Of a stretch of DNA of 64,000 nt, positions 55,091 through 64,000 are shown piece by piece. Position 1 is the stretch's first letter. Each line of letters starts with the position of its first letter. The position numbers were made by a program, and so were the translations under genes. The DNA comes from Bacteroides sp. (lineage in GTDB: Bacteria > Bacteroidota > Bacteroidia > Bacteroidales > Muribaculaceae), in contig JAAVDX010000024.1 in assembly GCA_014801585.1 (NCBI GenBank), positions 1 through 64,000 of the forward strand, in the 5' to 3' direction. The notes beneath the pieces were generated by a model. The model was given only the letters and a program-made list of their open reading frames with translations, ran no database searches and was not told the origin of the DNA.

Positions 55091-55160
55091 CTTGCAAAAG
55101 ACTACACGCAAATGTAATTGGCCTTTGGGCCAATTACATTTGCGTGTAGTCTTTTGCAAG
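55091..55160 (-). terminator. Perfect 33-bp inverted repeat overlapping the end of sdaA
   Basis: Arms 55091-55123 and 55128-55160 are exact inverted copies around a 4-base loop. The upstream arm (on the minus strand) contains the last codons and stop codon of sdaA; the downstream arm lies in the gap before rnz. Confidence 0.7.
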
Positions 55161-56342
55161 CCCTCCGGTAGAGGTCTCCTTATAGAGCGAAGGCAAATCA
55201 TGACCTGTCTCTTTCATCACCTTCACCAGTTTGTCAAACGACACCCGATGACTTCCATCCGTAAAACTTGCGTAAATATTGGCATCCAGAGCGCGGGCCG
55301 CAGCATAGGCATTACGTTCGATGCAAGGTATCTGCACGAGTCCACATACCGGGTCACACGTCATGCCAAGATGATGTTCAAGTCCCATCTCCGCTGCATA
55401 TTCTATCTGAGCCGGACTGCCTCCGAAGAGCTGACTGGCGGCCGCTGCTGCCATCGCACATGCTACTCCTACCTCTCCCTGACAACCAACCTCTGCACCG
55501 GAAATTGACGCATTCTGTTTCACGACGTTGCCGAACAGACCGGCGGTGGCGAGCGCATGTAGCATCTGCATCTCGGGAAATTCGCGGCTCTTCCAAAGAT
55601 GATACAGAACTCCCGGAACAACTCCGCATGAGCCGCACGTCGGTGCTGTCACGATGACTCCGCCCGAGGCATTCTCTTCGCTGACTGCGAGAGCATACGC
55701 GAATACCCGGCCGCGCGATTTGAGATTATCGCGATACCCTCCGGCTTTCACGTAATATGAATTGGCTTTTCGCTGAAGATTGAGCGGACCGGGAAGTCGG
55801 CCTTCATGAGCGAGTCCGCGCTCTACTGCCGTTTTCATGGCTTCCCAGACTTCCCGGAGATATTCCCAGATCTGTGGTCCTTCACATTGTTCGACATATT
55901 CCCAGTAGGAGCGCCCCGTGCGTTCGCAATATTGCATAATCTCTGTCAGCGAATCGAGATTGTAGAGTTCCGGTGTACCTTCGTGCAGTTTCCCTTCCTC
56001 TTCGATCGCTCCGCCTCCTACGCTGTAATACGTCTTCTCATCTGTAGGAAATCCGATGCCGTCAAGCGATCGGATTGTCATCGCGTTGGGATGATAGGGG
56101 AGAAACACTTCCGGCTTCCATATGAATTTTACCGGCATGTCTGATTGTGACAGCACATCGTAGATGGCGGTGTCTGTCATGTGACCCTTGCCGGTAGCTG
56201 CCAACGATCCATATAGGGTCACTTCAAATCCTGCGGCTCCTTTATGAGTGGCTAAAAACATCTCGGCTGCCTTCCGTGGTCCCATTGTGTGCGACGAGGA
56301 TGGTCCGGTGCCGATACGGAATATTTCGCGTATAGATTTCAT
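55134..56342 (-). CDS. sdaA: L-serine ammonia-lyase, iron-sulfur type
   Basis: Single-chain L-serine dehydratase converting serine to pyruvate and ammonia with a [4Fe-4S] cluster. The N-terminus SIREIFRIGTGPSSSHTMGP is diagnostic. Cluster-type cysteines appear in APTCGSCGVVPG and MTCDPVCGLVQIPCIERNA. The 402 residues cover both the beta and alpha regions. A well-spaced promoter lies upstream (56441-56471), divergent from the TonB-dependent receptor. The stop codon is inside a long inverted repeat. Confidence 0.97.
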   Translation of the reverse strand: MKSIREIFRIGTGPSSSHTMGPRKAAEMFLATHKGAAGFEVTLYGSLAATGKGHMTDTAIYDVLSQSDMPVKFIWKPEVFLPYHPNAMTIRSLDGIGFPTDEKTYYSVGGGAIEEEGKLHEGTPELYNLDSLTEIMQYCERTGRSYWEYVEQCEGPQIWEYLREVWEAMKTAVERGLAHEGRLPGPLNLQRKANSYYVKAGGYRDNLKSRGRVFAYALAVSEENASGGVIVTAPTCGSCGVVPGVLYHLWKSREFPEMQMLHALATAGLFGNVVKQNASISGAEVGCQGEVGVACAMAAAAASQLFGGSPAQIEYAAEMGLEHHLGMTCDPVCGLVQIPCIERNAYAAARALDANIYASFTDGSHRVSFDKLVKVMKETGHDLPSLYKETSTGGLAKDYTQM

Positions 56343-56440
56343 AAGGTATTCTGATTCTTATATTTTGAGGAGATAAGATGTTTAATTCTAGCTTATTTTT
56401 AGCCTGAGCTGCTGACTTCTCGCAGATTTCGGGCCAAATG

Positions 56441-56471
56441 CAAAATTACAAAATTAATTCTAATCGTGCAA
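56441..56471 (-). promoter_or_regulatory. sdaA promoter (TTG-N20-TAATTTTG, minus strand)
   Basis: Minus-strand TAATTTTG at 56441-56448 and TTG at 56469-56471, spaced by 20. A second TAATTTTG copy directly follows (56449-56456). The leader is about 90 bases. Confidence 0.6.
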
Positions 56472-56499
56472 CCTTGCTTTCAACCGGGCGCCATTCGTT

Positions 56500-56529
56500 T
56501 TGTCGGCTCAGGAAATTTTAGTAATTTTG
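56500..56529 (+). promoter_or_regulatory. Promoter of the TonB-dependent receptor gene (TTG-N19-TAATTTTG)
   Basis: TTG at 56500-56502 and TAATTTTG at 56522-56529, exactly 19 bases apart, divergent from the sdaA promoter. Confidence 0.65.
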
Positions 56530-56559
56530 TAGCAATTATCCTCGCTGCTCAGCTTCTGA

Positions 56560-59031
56560 ATGTTGTGCAGTTCTGTGGATTATTCTCTCCCCCTTCTCTC
56601 TTCTTTATCTTTGTTTCTTCCCGATACTTATCGTTTCTTAACCTCTCTTCAACTTAAACTGTCTGAAGTCTTGAAACATCTTGGATTTCATATATTGCCC
56701 TTTTCGGCAAAGATTATGGCGTTGACTCTCTCTCTGACCTTTGTCACGGAGGTGATGGCAAAAGTAACGCTTAATGTCAATCCCGAACATATAGAGGGGG
56801 TTGAAGCACTTGCCGAATCCGAACAATTGGAACAGCGTGATTCTGTCCCAACCGTTTCTGAAACGCTGCTTGATGAATTGGATGTAGTAGCCGTCAAAGG
56901 TCATACCAATTATCGTCAGCGCTCAATGTCGGGTAATCATCTTTCCCTTGCCAGAGCGGAAAACCTCGGTGTTGTCGGGATTAAGGGGATGAGTGATGTC
57001 GTCCCTAATTTCTATATGCCCGATTATGGTTCGCGTATTACGTCCTCTATCTATGTCCGCGGAATAGGTGCGCGAATGGATCAGCCTGCCGTGGGTCTGA
57101 CGGTCGACAACGTGGGTATTATGAATAAGAATGCCTATGATTTCGACGTGGCGGATGTGGCCTATGTTGAGATGGTACGCGGTCCGCAATCTTCGCTTTT
57201 CGGTCGTAATACGATGACCGGTATGATCAATATCCGTTCGATTTCTCCATGGGATTATCAGGGATGGCGATCTACTGTGATGATCGGTCTTCGTTCTCTT
57301 TTCAAATTCAATATCGGTTGGTATCATCAGTTTAACGATAAGGCCGCTATGTCCGCTTCCGGAAATTTCTATCGCTACGGAGGCAAATTTATCAATGAAT
57401 ATGATGATAAGACAGTGGACAAGGAGGTATATGGTGGTATGCGTATTAAGAATTATTACAATCCTTCTGATGCCGTAAAGATTGCCAATTCGTTCTCGTT
57501 CTCTCTATTGCGTCAGGGTGGCTACCCCTATGAGTCTGTGGCTACCGGTAAGATTTCATATAATGACACGTGTTTCTATCGCCGGTTTATGCTTACGGAT
57601 GGCCTGACTGTCAATGCTCGGTTGCCCAAGAATCTGACCCTTATGTCGGTCACTACCTTGCAACATCTTAATGATAATATGACGCTCGACCAGGACTTCC
57701 TGCCGGAGTCGTATTTTACTCTGACGCAGAAGACTCGTGAAACGGCTATTACACAAGATATAATGCTGCGCGGTTTGGCCCTCGGAGATACGTATCACTG
57801 GATGGTTGGTGCGTATGGGTTTTATCGCCATCAGCGGATGATGGCGCCGGTGACGTTTAAGGAGGAGGGGATTGAGCGTCTTATCGTGCGCCATCGCAAT
57901 GAGGCAAATCCCTTTTATCCGATTAAATGGGATACCGATGAAATGCCTCTCGACAGCTATTTTTCGCTCCCTTCCGGTGGCTTCGCCATATATCATGAAT
58001 CTCGATATGACCTCGGTCGTTGGAATTTTGCTGCCGCTCTCCGTCTCGATTATGAGCGTATCAGTCTTAACTATGACAATTATTGTGACTCGGGTTATGA
58101 GATGTATAATAATCCTTCCGGCCTGCTTCCGATTCCTGAGAGTGCCCAACCTTATCGTCATGTCCCGGTAGATATTTCAATGCATGGTAGCCTTAAAAAT
58201 GATTATCTTCAGTTTTCTCCCAAGGTGAGTGCAATCTATAATCTTCCTGATGTGACTCTTGGTAATCTTTATGCCTCGATTGGTAAAGGTTTCAAAGCCG
58301 GTGGTTTCAACACGCAGATGTTCTCGGATGTCCTTCAGCAGAAAGTTATGGAGTTTATGGGGCTTTCTGCTCAATATTCGGTGGAGGATATTGTCAGCTA
58401 TAAGCCTGAGAAGAGTTGGAGTTTTGAAATCGGTTCTCACCTGAATTTCCTTAATTCGAATATGCGTGTCGATCTGTCGGTATTTTATATCGATTGCCGC
58501 GATCAGCAGCTGACAGTATTCCCTCCGGGTGAGACTACGGGCCGAATGATGACCAATGCCGGTAAGACTCGGAGTGTAGGCGGTGAGGTGACCGTTGACT
58601 ATAATCCGATGAAGACTCTGAATCTTATGGCTACATATGGTTTTACTGATGCCCGGTTCCTGAATTATGAGAGTGGGGGTGTGAGTTATAAGGGTAAGCG
58701 CGTGCCTTATGCCCCTTCAAATACCCTCTTTCTTCAAGCTACATATCTTCAATCGGTAAGTAGTAAAAATCTCTATTTTATCGAACTCTCGGCCAATTTC
58801 AATGGAGCCGGAAGTATCTATTGGAATGAGTCTAACTCACTCCGCCAGAATTTCTACGGTCTGCTCGGTATTAATATCGCATATAAGGCTCCTAAATGGA
58901 GTCTCGAACTTTGGGGCAATAACCTTACTAATACTAAATATTCCACTTTCTATTTCCTGTCTATGGGTAATGAGTTTTTGCAGCGCGGAAAGGCTACTCA
59001 GATCGGTTTGACTGTCAGAGCCCATTTCTGA
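56560..59031 (+). CDS. TonB-dependent outer-membrane receptor
   Basis: Outer-membrane receptor with a plug domain (about 105-215: LDELDVVAVKGHTNYRQRS, SSIYVRGIGARMDQPAVG, VEMVRGPQSSLFGRNTMTGMINI) and a barrel that ends in a terminal Phe (TVRAHF). There is no CarboxypepD-like N-terminal domain, so it is closer to siderophore/cofactor receptors than to SusC. The start is uncertain: the ATG at 56560 suits the promoter but gives a long odd N-terminus. A TTG at 56671 or the ATG at 56716 would put a signal peptide (MALTLSLTFVTEVMA) at the front. Ligand unknown. A lipoprotein gene follows after about 200 bases. Confidence 0.9.
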   Translation: MLCSSVDYSLPLLSSLSLFLPDTYRFLTSLQLKLSEVLKHLGFHILPFSAKIMALTLSLTFVTEVMAKVTLNVNPEHIEGVEALAESEQLEQRDSVPTVSETLLDELDVVAVKGHTNYRQRSMSGNHLSLARAENLGVVGIKGMSDVVPNFYMPDYGSRITSSIYVRGIGARMDQPAVGLTVDNVGIMNKNAYDFDVADVAYVEMVRGPQSSLFGRNTMTGMINIRSISPWDYQGWRSTVMIGLRSLFKFNIGWYHQFNDKAAMSASGNFYRYGGKFINEYDDKTVDKEVYGGMRIKNYYNPSDAVKIANSFSFSLLRQGGYPYESVATGKISYNDTCFYRRFMLTDGLTVNARLPKNLTLMSVTTLQHLNDNMTLDQDFLPESYFTLTQKTRETAITQDIMLRGLALGDTYHWMVGAYGFYRHQRMMAPVTFKEEGIERLIVRHRNEANPFYPIKWDTDEMPLDSYFSLPSGGFAIYHESRYDLGRWNFAAALRLDYERISLNYDNYCDSGYEMYNNPSGLLPIPESAQPYRHVPVDISMHGSLKNDYLQFSPKVSAIYNLPDVTLGNLYASIGKGFKAGGFNTQMFSDVLQQKVMEFMGLSAQYSVEDIVSYKPEKSWSFEIGSHLNFLNSNMRVDLSVFYIDCRDQQLTVFPPGETTGRMMTNAGKTRSVGGEVTVDYNPMKTLNLMATYGFTDARFLNYESGGVSYKGKRVPYAPSNTLFLQATYLQSVSSKNLYFIELSANFNGAGSIYWNESNSLRQNFYGLLGINIAYKAPKWSLELWGNNLTNTKYSTFYFLSMGNEFLQRGKATQIGLTVRAHF

Positions 59032-59155
59032 GATAACCCTTTTTCTACATGCGTGGATTATGAAGATGTTGGTAAGGGGTGAATATTCGGAATTAGTAAG
59101 GAATAAGAAAGTTATTATAAAGAAAGTTAAGAGAGGGGAGCGGTAACCTTCGGAT

Positions 59156-59186
59156 TTGGAGAATTCACAAAAAGTTAGTAACTTTG
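59156..59186 (+). promoter_or_regulatory. Lipoprotein gene promoter (TTG-N20-TAACTTTG)
   Basis: TTG at 59156-59158 and TAACTTTG at 59179-59186, spaced by 20, about 44 bases before the ATG. This shows the lipoprotein has its own transcript start after the receptor. Confidence 0.65.
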
Positions 59187-59229
59187 ACGAATCAAATTTT
59201 TAGAAATTTTTCTGAACTAATCTAACGAT

Positions 59230-60147
59230 ATGACTATTAAGAATATAACACTAGGTTTGCTCCTTGGCGCGATGTCAATGGGGCTTTCATCATGTCTGGG
59301 CGATCCGGAAAACAAATCTTCCTTCTCTGTCAACGTAAGTAATATGATCTTCCCGGATAATCCGGCGGAAGAAGTGTCCGTAGATCAGAATTGTACTTAT
59401 AATATTGCCCTTGACGGCGTTAATAACACGATCACAATCGGCACAAGTACCCTTTCGCTCGATGGAAAGAATAATGTCTCGTTCACTACTAATGAGATGA
59501 AAGGATTGGTCGCTTCGGTCAGCTCTATGGGATATCAGAGCGGTTCGTTTGCCAATGGGCAGGCTCACCTCAGCAATGGTGAGGAGATTACGCGGCTTGG
59601 CGGTTATTTTACTACTGTCGTAGCTTCTTATGCTGTAGCCGGCGATCCGTTCCCTATCACTACTTCCGTGCCGATGCTCGTCATGAGCTATCGTACGAAT
59701 AATGCGCTTATACGCACTTTCAGTACCGACGCTTTCTTTCAGGGTCAGACTAAGACTACCTATGCTTTCGGAGGTCAGGAGCAATCTTTCGTTACTGATG
59801 AAGCCGTCTATCGTGTGAAGTTCTCAAGCGATATGAAGAAGGCTAATGTAGTACTTTATAATATCCGTTTCGCATCGCAGATGCCGCGTCCGTTGCAGGC
59901 TGTGGTGCTTAAGGATGTCCCCGTGACTCTCTCTCGTGCCGGTTATACTCTGGAAATATCCGATTGTATTCCGGAAATGCTCGAGTCGGGTGCGCTTACT
60001 CCTTATCCCTCTTATACTTTTGACTCTTTCAAGTTGATGTCCGTTTCCGACGATCTTACTCAGATCTCTTGCGAGTATGTAGTCAACGGATCCTTCAAGG
60101 GTTCTTTTTCCGGTCGTAGCTGCGCTGCCTTCAGCGCTCAGCAGTAA
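59230..60147 (+). CDS. Lipoprotein of unknown function
   Basis: A 305-residue protein with a lipobox LSSC (Cys near residue 22). The mature part is rich in Ser/Thr and short beta strands, without a family I recognise. It seems to hold two similar-sized beta-rich halves, roughly 30-130 and 150-300. Placement after a TonB-dependent receptor hints at an outer-membrane partner, but the separate promoter argues against strict co-expression. No terminator is seen before nuoA, which has its own promoter. Confidence 0.75.
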   Translation: MTIKNITLGLLLGAMSMGLSSCLGDPENKSSFSVNVSNMIFPDNPAEEVSVDQNCTYNIALDGVNNTITIGTSTLSLDGKNNVSFTTNEMKGLVASVSSMGYQSGSFANGQAHLSNGEEITRLGGYFTTVVASYAVAGDPFPITTSVPMLVMSYRTNNALIRTFSTDAFFQGQTKTTYAFGGQEQSFVTDEAVYRVKFSSDMKKANVVLYNIRFASQMPRPLQAVVLKDVPVTLSRAGYTLEISDCIPEMLESGALTPYPSYTFDSFKLMSVSDDLTQISCEYVVNGSFKGSFSGRSCAAFSAQQ

Positions 60148-60245
60148 ATGCCAGTGCCTTCAGGATGCATTGCCGCTGAGTTATCAGCAGCTTTATCCTG
60201 TGCGATTTTCTTCTCGGGAAAATCCGAAGTCGGGGGCTTAAAATT

Positions 60246-60275
60246 TTGATATTTAAGATTTTTTAAATATCTTTG
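60246..60275 (+). promoter_or_regulatory. nuo operon promoter (TTG-N19-TATCTTTG)
   Basis: TTG at 60246-60248 and TATCTTTG at 60268-60275, exactly 19 bases apart, with a leader of about 68 bases to nuoA. Confidence 0.7.
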
Positions 60276-60349
60276 TGAATAATTTTACGTAGCGAGCTAA
60301 GGCCCGAATCGTATAATAGAAAGTAATTACCTAACTATCAATCGATAAA

Positions 60350-60721
60350 ATGAGTTTATTATTGGAGATTGGCAATGGCACACTGGCTATCACAGCCGTG
60401 CTGACGGGTATTCTTCTCGTCGTTGCCGCCACAGTGATAGCAAAATTGATTTCGCCGAAGTCATATACTGCGAAAAAAGTTGAGACTTTCGAGTGTGGTA
60501 TCCCCACTCGAGGCGAATCTATGATTCAGTTTAAGACCGGCTATTACATCTTCGCGATTCTGTTCCTGATCTTCGATGTTGAGACTGTATTCCTTTATCC
60601 CTGGGCTGTAGTGGCTCGTGATCTCGGAGTGCAGAGCCTTCTTTGCATCGGAATCTTTATGGTTATTCTTATCTTAGGTCTGGCTTATGCCTGGAAGAAA
60701 GGAGCGCTGAAATGGAAGTGA
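60350..60721 (+). CDS. nuoA: NADH-quinone oxidoreductase subunit A
   Basis: Membrane subunit of respiratory complex I, 123 residues with three hydrophobic segments. The conserved loop [10 protein letters not shown] and the following [26 protein letters not shown] are diagnostic, including the acidic FDVE in the second span. First gene of the operon; it overlaps nuoB by ten bases. Confidence 0.97.
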   Translation: MSLLLEIGNGTLAITAVLTGILLVVAATVIAKLISPKSYTAKKVETFECGIPTRGESMIQFKTGYYIFAILFLIFDVETVFLYPWAVVARDLGVQSLLCIGIFMVILILGLAYAWKKGALKWK

Positions 60722-61323
60722 AAATCAAGAGCATGAAGCATGAGGACTTCAAAGACAACGAGTATATCGATAAACTCGTAGAAGAACTCAATGCGTCCGG
60801 CGCGAATGTTGCTGTCGGCAATCTCAACCAACTTATCAACTGGGGCATCTCCAACTCGCTCTGGCCTCTCTGCTTCGGCACGTCGTGCTGTGCAATTGAA
60901 TTCATGAGCCTCGGTGCGGCTCGTTACGATATGGCACGCTTCGGTTTCGAGGTGGCACGTAACAGTCCCCGTCAGGCTGACTATATTATGGTGCAGGGCA
61001 CAATCGTGCATCGCATGGCGCCCGCAATGATACGTCTGTATGAGCAGCTTGCCGAGCCGAAGTACGTTATCGCATGCGGCGGCTGCGCAGTTTCCGGCGG
61101 TCCGTTCAAGAATAGCTATTGCGTCGTGCCGGGTGTCGACAAGATTCTTCCCGTTGACGTATATATCCCCGGTTGTCCTCCGCGTCCTGAAGCGTTCTTC
61201 TACGGCCTGATGCAGCTTCAGCGTAAAATCAAAGTTCAGAAGTTCTTCGGCGGAATCAATCGTAAGCAGAAACGCGAGGAATTCTTCGCCGCTCATCCCG
61301 AGGATCGCGGCCTCCTCTCCTGA
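60712..61323 (+). CDS. nuoB: NADH-quinone oxidoreductase subunit B
   Basis: Peripheral complex I subunit that carries the terminal [4Fe-4S] cluster N2, 203 residues. The tandem cysteines are in [11 protein letters not shown], with further ligands in [12 protein letters not shown] and PGCPPRPEA. The open frame extends back to 60643, but those codons lie inside nuoA and do not match the family. The ATG at 60712 ([13 protein letters not shown]) overlaps the nuoA stop and is chosen. Confidence 0.97.
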   Translation: MEVKIKSMKHEDFKDNEYIDKLVEELNASGANVAVGNLNQLINWGISNSLWPLCFGTSCCAIEFMSLGAARYDMARFGFEVARNSPRQADYIMVQGTIVHRMAPAMIRLYEQLAEPKYVIACGGCAVSGGPFKNSYCVVPGVDKILPVDVYIPGCPPRPEAFFYGLMQLQRKIKVQKFFGGINRKQKREEFFAAHPEDRGLLS

Positions 61324-61375
61324 TTCAAATTCATAGAATCCCAATCCCCTTAATCCCCCAGACAATCTCACAATC

Positions 61376-63013
61376 ATGAGCGATATAAAGGAAATTATCA
61401 GCGGTGTGTGCCCGGAAGCAATTTTCGTCGAGGGCGGCGAAGCTCTTCAGGTGAATGTGCCTGCCGAAAAATGGCATGACTTCGCCCTCACACTCCGTGA
61501 TGACCGACGTCTCGGCTTTGACCTTCTGACGGCCGTTGTCGGTATGGACTGGAAAGACAGTCTCGGTGTGATCTACTATCTTACTTCTACTTCCCGCGGT
61601 TGGGATATGCTTGAAGTGAAGGTGGTAGCTCCCGACATGAAGGATCCCTATATTCATACTGTATCCGACATCTGGAAAGTTGCAAATTTCCAGGAACGTG
61701 AAGTCTATGACTTCTTCGGCATTAAATTCATCAATCATCCCGACATGCGTCGCATGTTCCTCCGTAATGATTGGGTTGGTCATCCCCTCCGCAAGGATTA
61801 TGATGCCGATCCTCAAAAGAATCCTATCCGTCTGAATGATGAGGTCAATGAGGATGATACCGTCTCTTACGTACAGGATGAAAAGGGTAAGATTAAGAAG
61901 GTGCCCGGTAAGGTGTTTGAGGAAAATGATTATGTTGTCAATTTCGGTCCTCAACACCCCTCTACCCACGGTGTGATGCGTATGCGCGCCGGTGTCGACG
62001 GTGAGACCATTACTAAGGTCGATATGATGTCCGGTTATATCCATCGTGGTATTGAGAAGCTTTCGGAAGGCCTCGGCTATCCCCAGATTCTCCACTTCAC
62101 TGACCGTATGGACTATATGTCGGCTCATCAGAACCGCCATTGTCTCTGTATGTGTATCGAGAAGGCTCTCGGTCTGGAAGTTCCCCGTCGTGCTCAGGTG
62201 ATCCGTGTGATGATGGATGAACTTATGCGTATCTCAAGCCATCTGCTCGCCTTCGGTTGTACCGCTATGGACCTCGGTGCTACCACTGCCTTCTTCTATG
62301 GCTTCCGCGAGCGTGAAATGGTGCTTGATATCTTTGAAAAGACTTGTGGTGCCCGTATGTCGATGAACTATAACGTTATCGGCGGCGTGATTGCAGATCT
62401 TCATCCCGATTTCGTAAAGGATGTAAAGGAACTTATCCGCATCATGCCTGAGCGTCTGAAGGAGTATCACACTGTCTTCACCGGTAACATCATTGCTCAG
62501 AATCGTCTGAAAGGTGTAGGTCATCTTTCGAAAGAGGACGCTATCAATTATGCAATCACCGGTCCGTCAGGACGTGGCTCCAATTGGAGCAATGACTGCC
62601 GTAAGGTTCGCCCCTATTCTATCTATAGCGAACTCGATTTCGAGGAGTGTCTCGAGACCGGTTGCGATTCTTTCGCACGCTATATGGTGCGTATGCGTGA
62701 AATCGAACAGAGCTGCAAAATTCTTGAACAGCTCGTTGATAATATCCCCGAGGGTGAGATCCGCGCAATGAATGTGCCTAAGGTTGTCAAACTCCCCGTC
62801 GGCCATTGGTATGCTCAGGTTGAGGCTTCGAGAGGCACTTTCGGTGTCTATATCGAGTCTGACGGCACTAAGAATCCTTATCGTGTCCACTTCCAGAGCC
62901 CTTGCTTCAATCTCATCGGAGTTATGGATCTCTGCTGTCAGGGCCATATGATCGCCGACCTTATTACTATCGGTGCAGCTCTCGACTTCGTGATTCCCGA
63001 TATTGACCGCTAA
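61376..63013 (+). CDS. nuoCD: NADH-quinone oxidoreductase subunits C and D, fused
   Basis: Residues 1 to about 150 are the NuoC (30-kDa) domain, with VANFQEREVYDFFGIKFINHPDMRRM. Residues about 180-545 are the NuoD (49-kDa) domain, with VNFGPQHPSTHGVMRM and SGYIHRGIEKLSE; it helps form the quinone site. The two are joined by an acidic, Lys-rich linker (NEDDTVSYVQDEKGKIKK). The C-terminus VIPDIDR is typical of NuoD. The fusion is common in Bacteroidales and Enterobacteria. It follows nuoB after 52 bases. Confidence 0.97.
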   Translation: MSDIKEIISGVCPEAIFVEGGEALQVNVPAEKWHDFALTLRDDRRLGFDLLTAVVGMDWKDSLGVIYYLTSTSRGWDMLEVKVVAPDMKDPYIHTVSDIWKVANFQEREVYDFFGIKFINHPDMRRMFLRNDWVGHPLRKDYDADPQKNPIRLNDEVNEDDTVSYVQDEKGKIKKVPGKVFEENDYVVNFGPQHPSTHGVMRMRAGVDGETITKVDMMSGYIHRGIEKLSEGLGYPQILHFTDRMDYMSAHQNRHCLCMCIEKALGLEVPRRAQVIRVMMDELMRISSHLLAFGCTAMDLGATTAFFYGFREREMVLDIFEKTCGARMSMNYNVIGGVIADLHPDFVKDVKELIRIMPERLKEYHTVFTGNIIAQNRLKGVGHLSKEDAINYAITGPSGRGSNWSNDCRKVRPYSIYSELDFEECLETGCDSFARYMVRMREIEQSCKILEQLVDNIPEGEIRAMNVPKVVKLPVGHWYAQVEASRGTFGVYIESDGTKNPYRVHFQSPCFNLIGVMDLCCQGHMIADLITIGAALDFVIPDIDR

Positions 63014-63054
63014 ACAAGATTTACCCATTAGACATCAAAATATAAATATCCGTT

Positions 63055-64000
63055 ATGTTTGATTTTGGAAAATGGACCTCTGCCTTCAACGACCTGCTGC
63101 TCGGCTGTATGCCTGAGTGGTGTGCCGTATTGATTGAATGTGTTCTGATCGCAGTGGCCATTCTGGGCGCCTATACCGTGCTTGCCCTCTTCTATATCCT
63201 TTATGAACGTAAGTTGTGCGCATGGTTCCAGTGTCGTCTCGGCCCGATGCGTGTGGGTCCCTGGGGTCTGCTCCAGGTGTTCGCCGATATGTTCAAGATC
63301 CTCATTAAGGAGATCATCAGTATCAAGAACACTGATAAGTTCCTCTTCCGTCTGGCTCCCTTTATCGTGATTGTATCCTCTGTCACGATGTTGGCTTGTC
63401 TGCCTTGGGGCAACGGTCTGCAGATCATTAACTTTAATATCGGTATCTTCTTCATTCTCGCTGTCTCTTCTGTCGGTGTGCTCGGTATTCTCCTCGCCGG
63501 TTGGTCGTCCAACAATAAGTACACTCTTATCGGTGCAATCCGAAGCGGCGCTCAGATGGTAAGTTATGAGATCTCTCTTGGTCTGTCGATTATTACTATC
63601 GTCCTCTTCGCAGGCACCATGAATATCAACGAACTCGTAATGGAGCAGGAGAGCGCTTGGTTTCTCTTCCGCGGTCATATCCCGGCAATCATCGCCTTCC
63701 TTATCTATATCGTAGCAGCAACGGCTGAGACCAACCGTGGTCCCTTCGACCTTCCGGAGGCTGAACACGAGCTCGTGGCCGGTTACCACACCGAGTATTC
63801 CGGTATCACTTTTGGCTTCTATTATCTCGCCGAATATCTGAATCTCTTCATCGTGTCGGGTATCGCTTCTCTGATGTTCCTCGGTGGCTGGATGCCTCTC
63901 CACATTCCCGGATGGGAAGCCTTCAACAATATTATGAACTATATCCCTTCTATCGTATGGTTCCTCGGTAAGGCTTTCTTCATCTCGTTTGTCATCATCT
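63055..64000 (+). CDS. nuoH: NADH-quinone oxidoreductase subunit H (partial, runs off the window)
   Basis: The first 315 codons of the membrane subunit that contacts the quinone site of complex I. Conserved segments are ILYERKLCAWFQCRLGPMRVGPWGLLQ and ETNRGPFDLPEAEHELVAGYHTEYSG. Several membrane spans are visible and no stop occurs before the edge. Start ATG at 63055, 41 bases after nuoCD. Confidence 0.97.
   Translation, partial: MFDFGKWTSAFNDLLLGCMPEWCAVLIECVLIAVAILGAYTVLALFYILYERKLCAWFQCRLGPMRVGPWGLLQVFADMFKILIKEIISIKNTDKFLFRLAPFIVIVSSVTMLACLPWGNGLQIINFNIGIFFILAVSSVGVLGILLAGWSSNNKYTLIGAIRSGAQMVSYEISLGLSIITIVLFAGTMNINELVMEQESAWFLFRGHIPAIIAFLIYIVAATAETNRGPFDLPEAEHELVAGYHTEYSGITFGFYYLAEYLNLFIVSGIASLMFLGGWMPLHIPGWEAFNNIMNYIPSIVWFLGKAFFISFVII

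Noticed and set aside
55041-55095. Short repeated ttattactta-like units before rnz as a CRISPR or repeat array
   Set aside because: Only a few AT-rich imperfect copies without spacers; more likely simple sequence.
63028-63903. 291-residue open frame on the minus strand
   Set aside because: Antisense to nuoH; low-complexity Glu/Asp/Thr/His composition typical of a reverse-strand shadow.

Overview
The window is a stretch of a Bacteroidales chromosome, most likely from the Muribaculaceae (inferred). The evidence is family content: TonB-dependent receptors, an NUO operon with fused nuoC and nuoD, glycyl-tRNA synthetase of the single-chain type, a DUF3822 gene beside rsmD, DUF3943, LemA and OPT transporters, and C-terminal regions resembling type IX sorting domains. 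Many start regions also carry the Bacteroidota promoter pattern TTG-N19/20-TAnnTTTG. No rRNA, tRNA, CRISPR array, phage or insertion sequence was recognised.

Layout. 1-12.3 kb: mnmE and a membrane-tethered nuclease on the minus strand, then on the plus strand pepT, miaA, a small beta-barrel protein, a YitT-type membrane protein, an SGNH hydrolase overlapping an orphan ABC ATPase, a nucleoside-recognition (SpmA/SpmB-like) membrane protein and valS. 12.3-24.4 kb, minus strand: a GHL10-type glycosidase, ald, a small lipoprotein, an S9 peptidase, an FKBP-like lipoprotein, lemA, glyS, a Gly/Pro-rich secreted protein and a TonB-dependent receptor. 24.6-36.6 kb: an OPT transporter (+), a 400-base non-coding structured stretch, then DUF3943, asd, fabD, a second S9 peptidase, ribBA, rsmD and DUF3822 (all minus). 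36.6-41.3 kb, plus strand: a MATE exporter, a foldback element, ispE, grpE and dnaJ.

41.3-54 kb is the unusual region. One uninterrupted reading frame joins a complete ECF-type RNA polymerase sigma factor to a secreted M6-family zinc metalloprotease with a C-terminal sorting-domain-like tail. The join lies inside what looks like the protease's own signal peptide. Divergent from it is a small single-span membrane protein that may be an anti-sigma partner. Then come a HepT-MntA toxin-antitoxin pair, a Spy/CpxP-like periplasmic protein, a 2054-residue alpha-2-macroglobulin-family protein and a secreted Omp28/cleaved-adhesin protein. The two divergent promoters share an AGGGTCA element and lack the housekeeping promoter motif. 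I read this as a candidate envelope-stress module that pairs a regulator, a protease and an antiprotease.

54-64 kb: rnz and sdaA (minus), a TonB-dependent receptor, a lipoprotein, and the start of the respiratory complex I operon nuoA-nuoB-nuoCD-nuoH, which runs off the right edge. Gene ends are often marked by very long, perfect or near-perfect inverted repeats, two of them with 33-bp arms.
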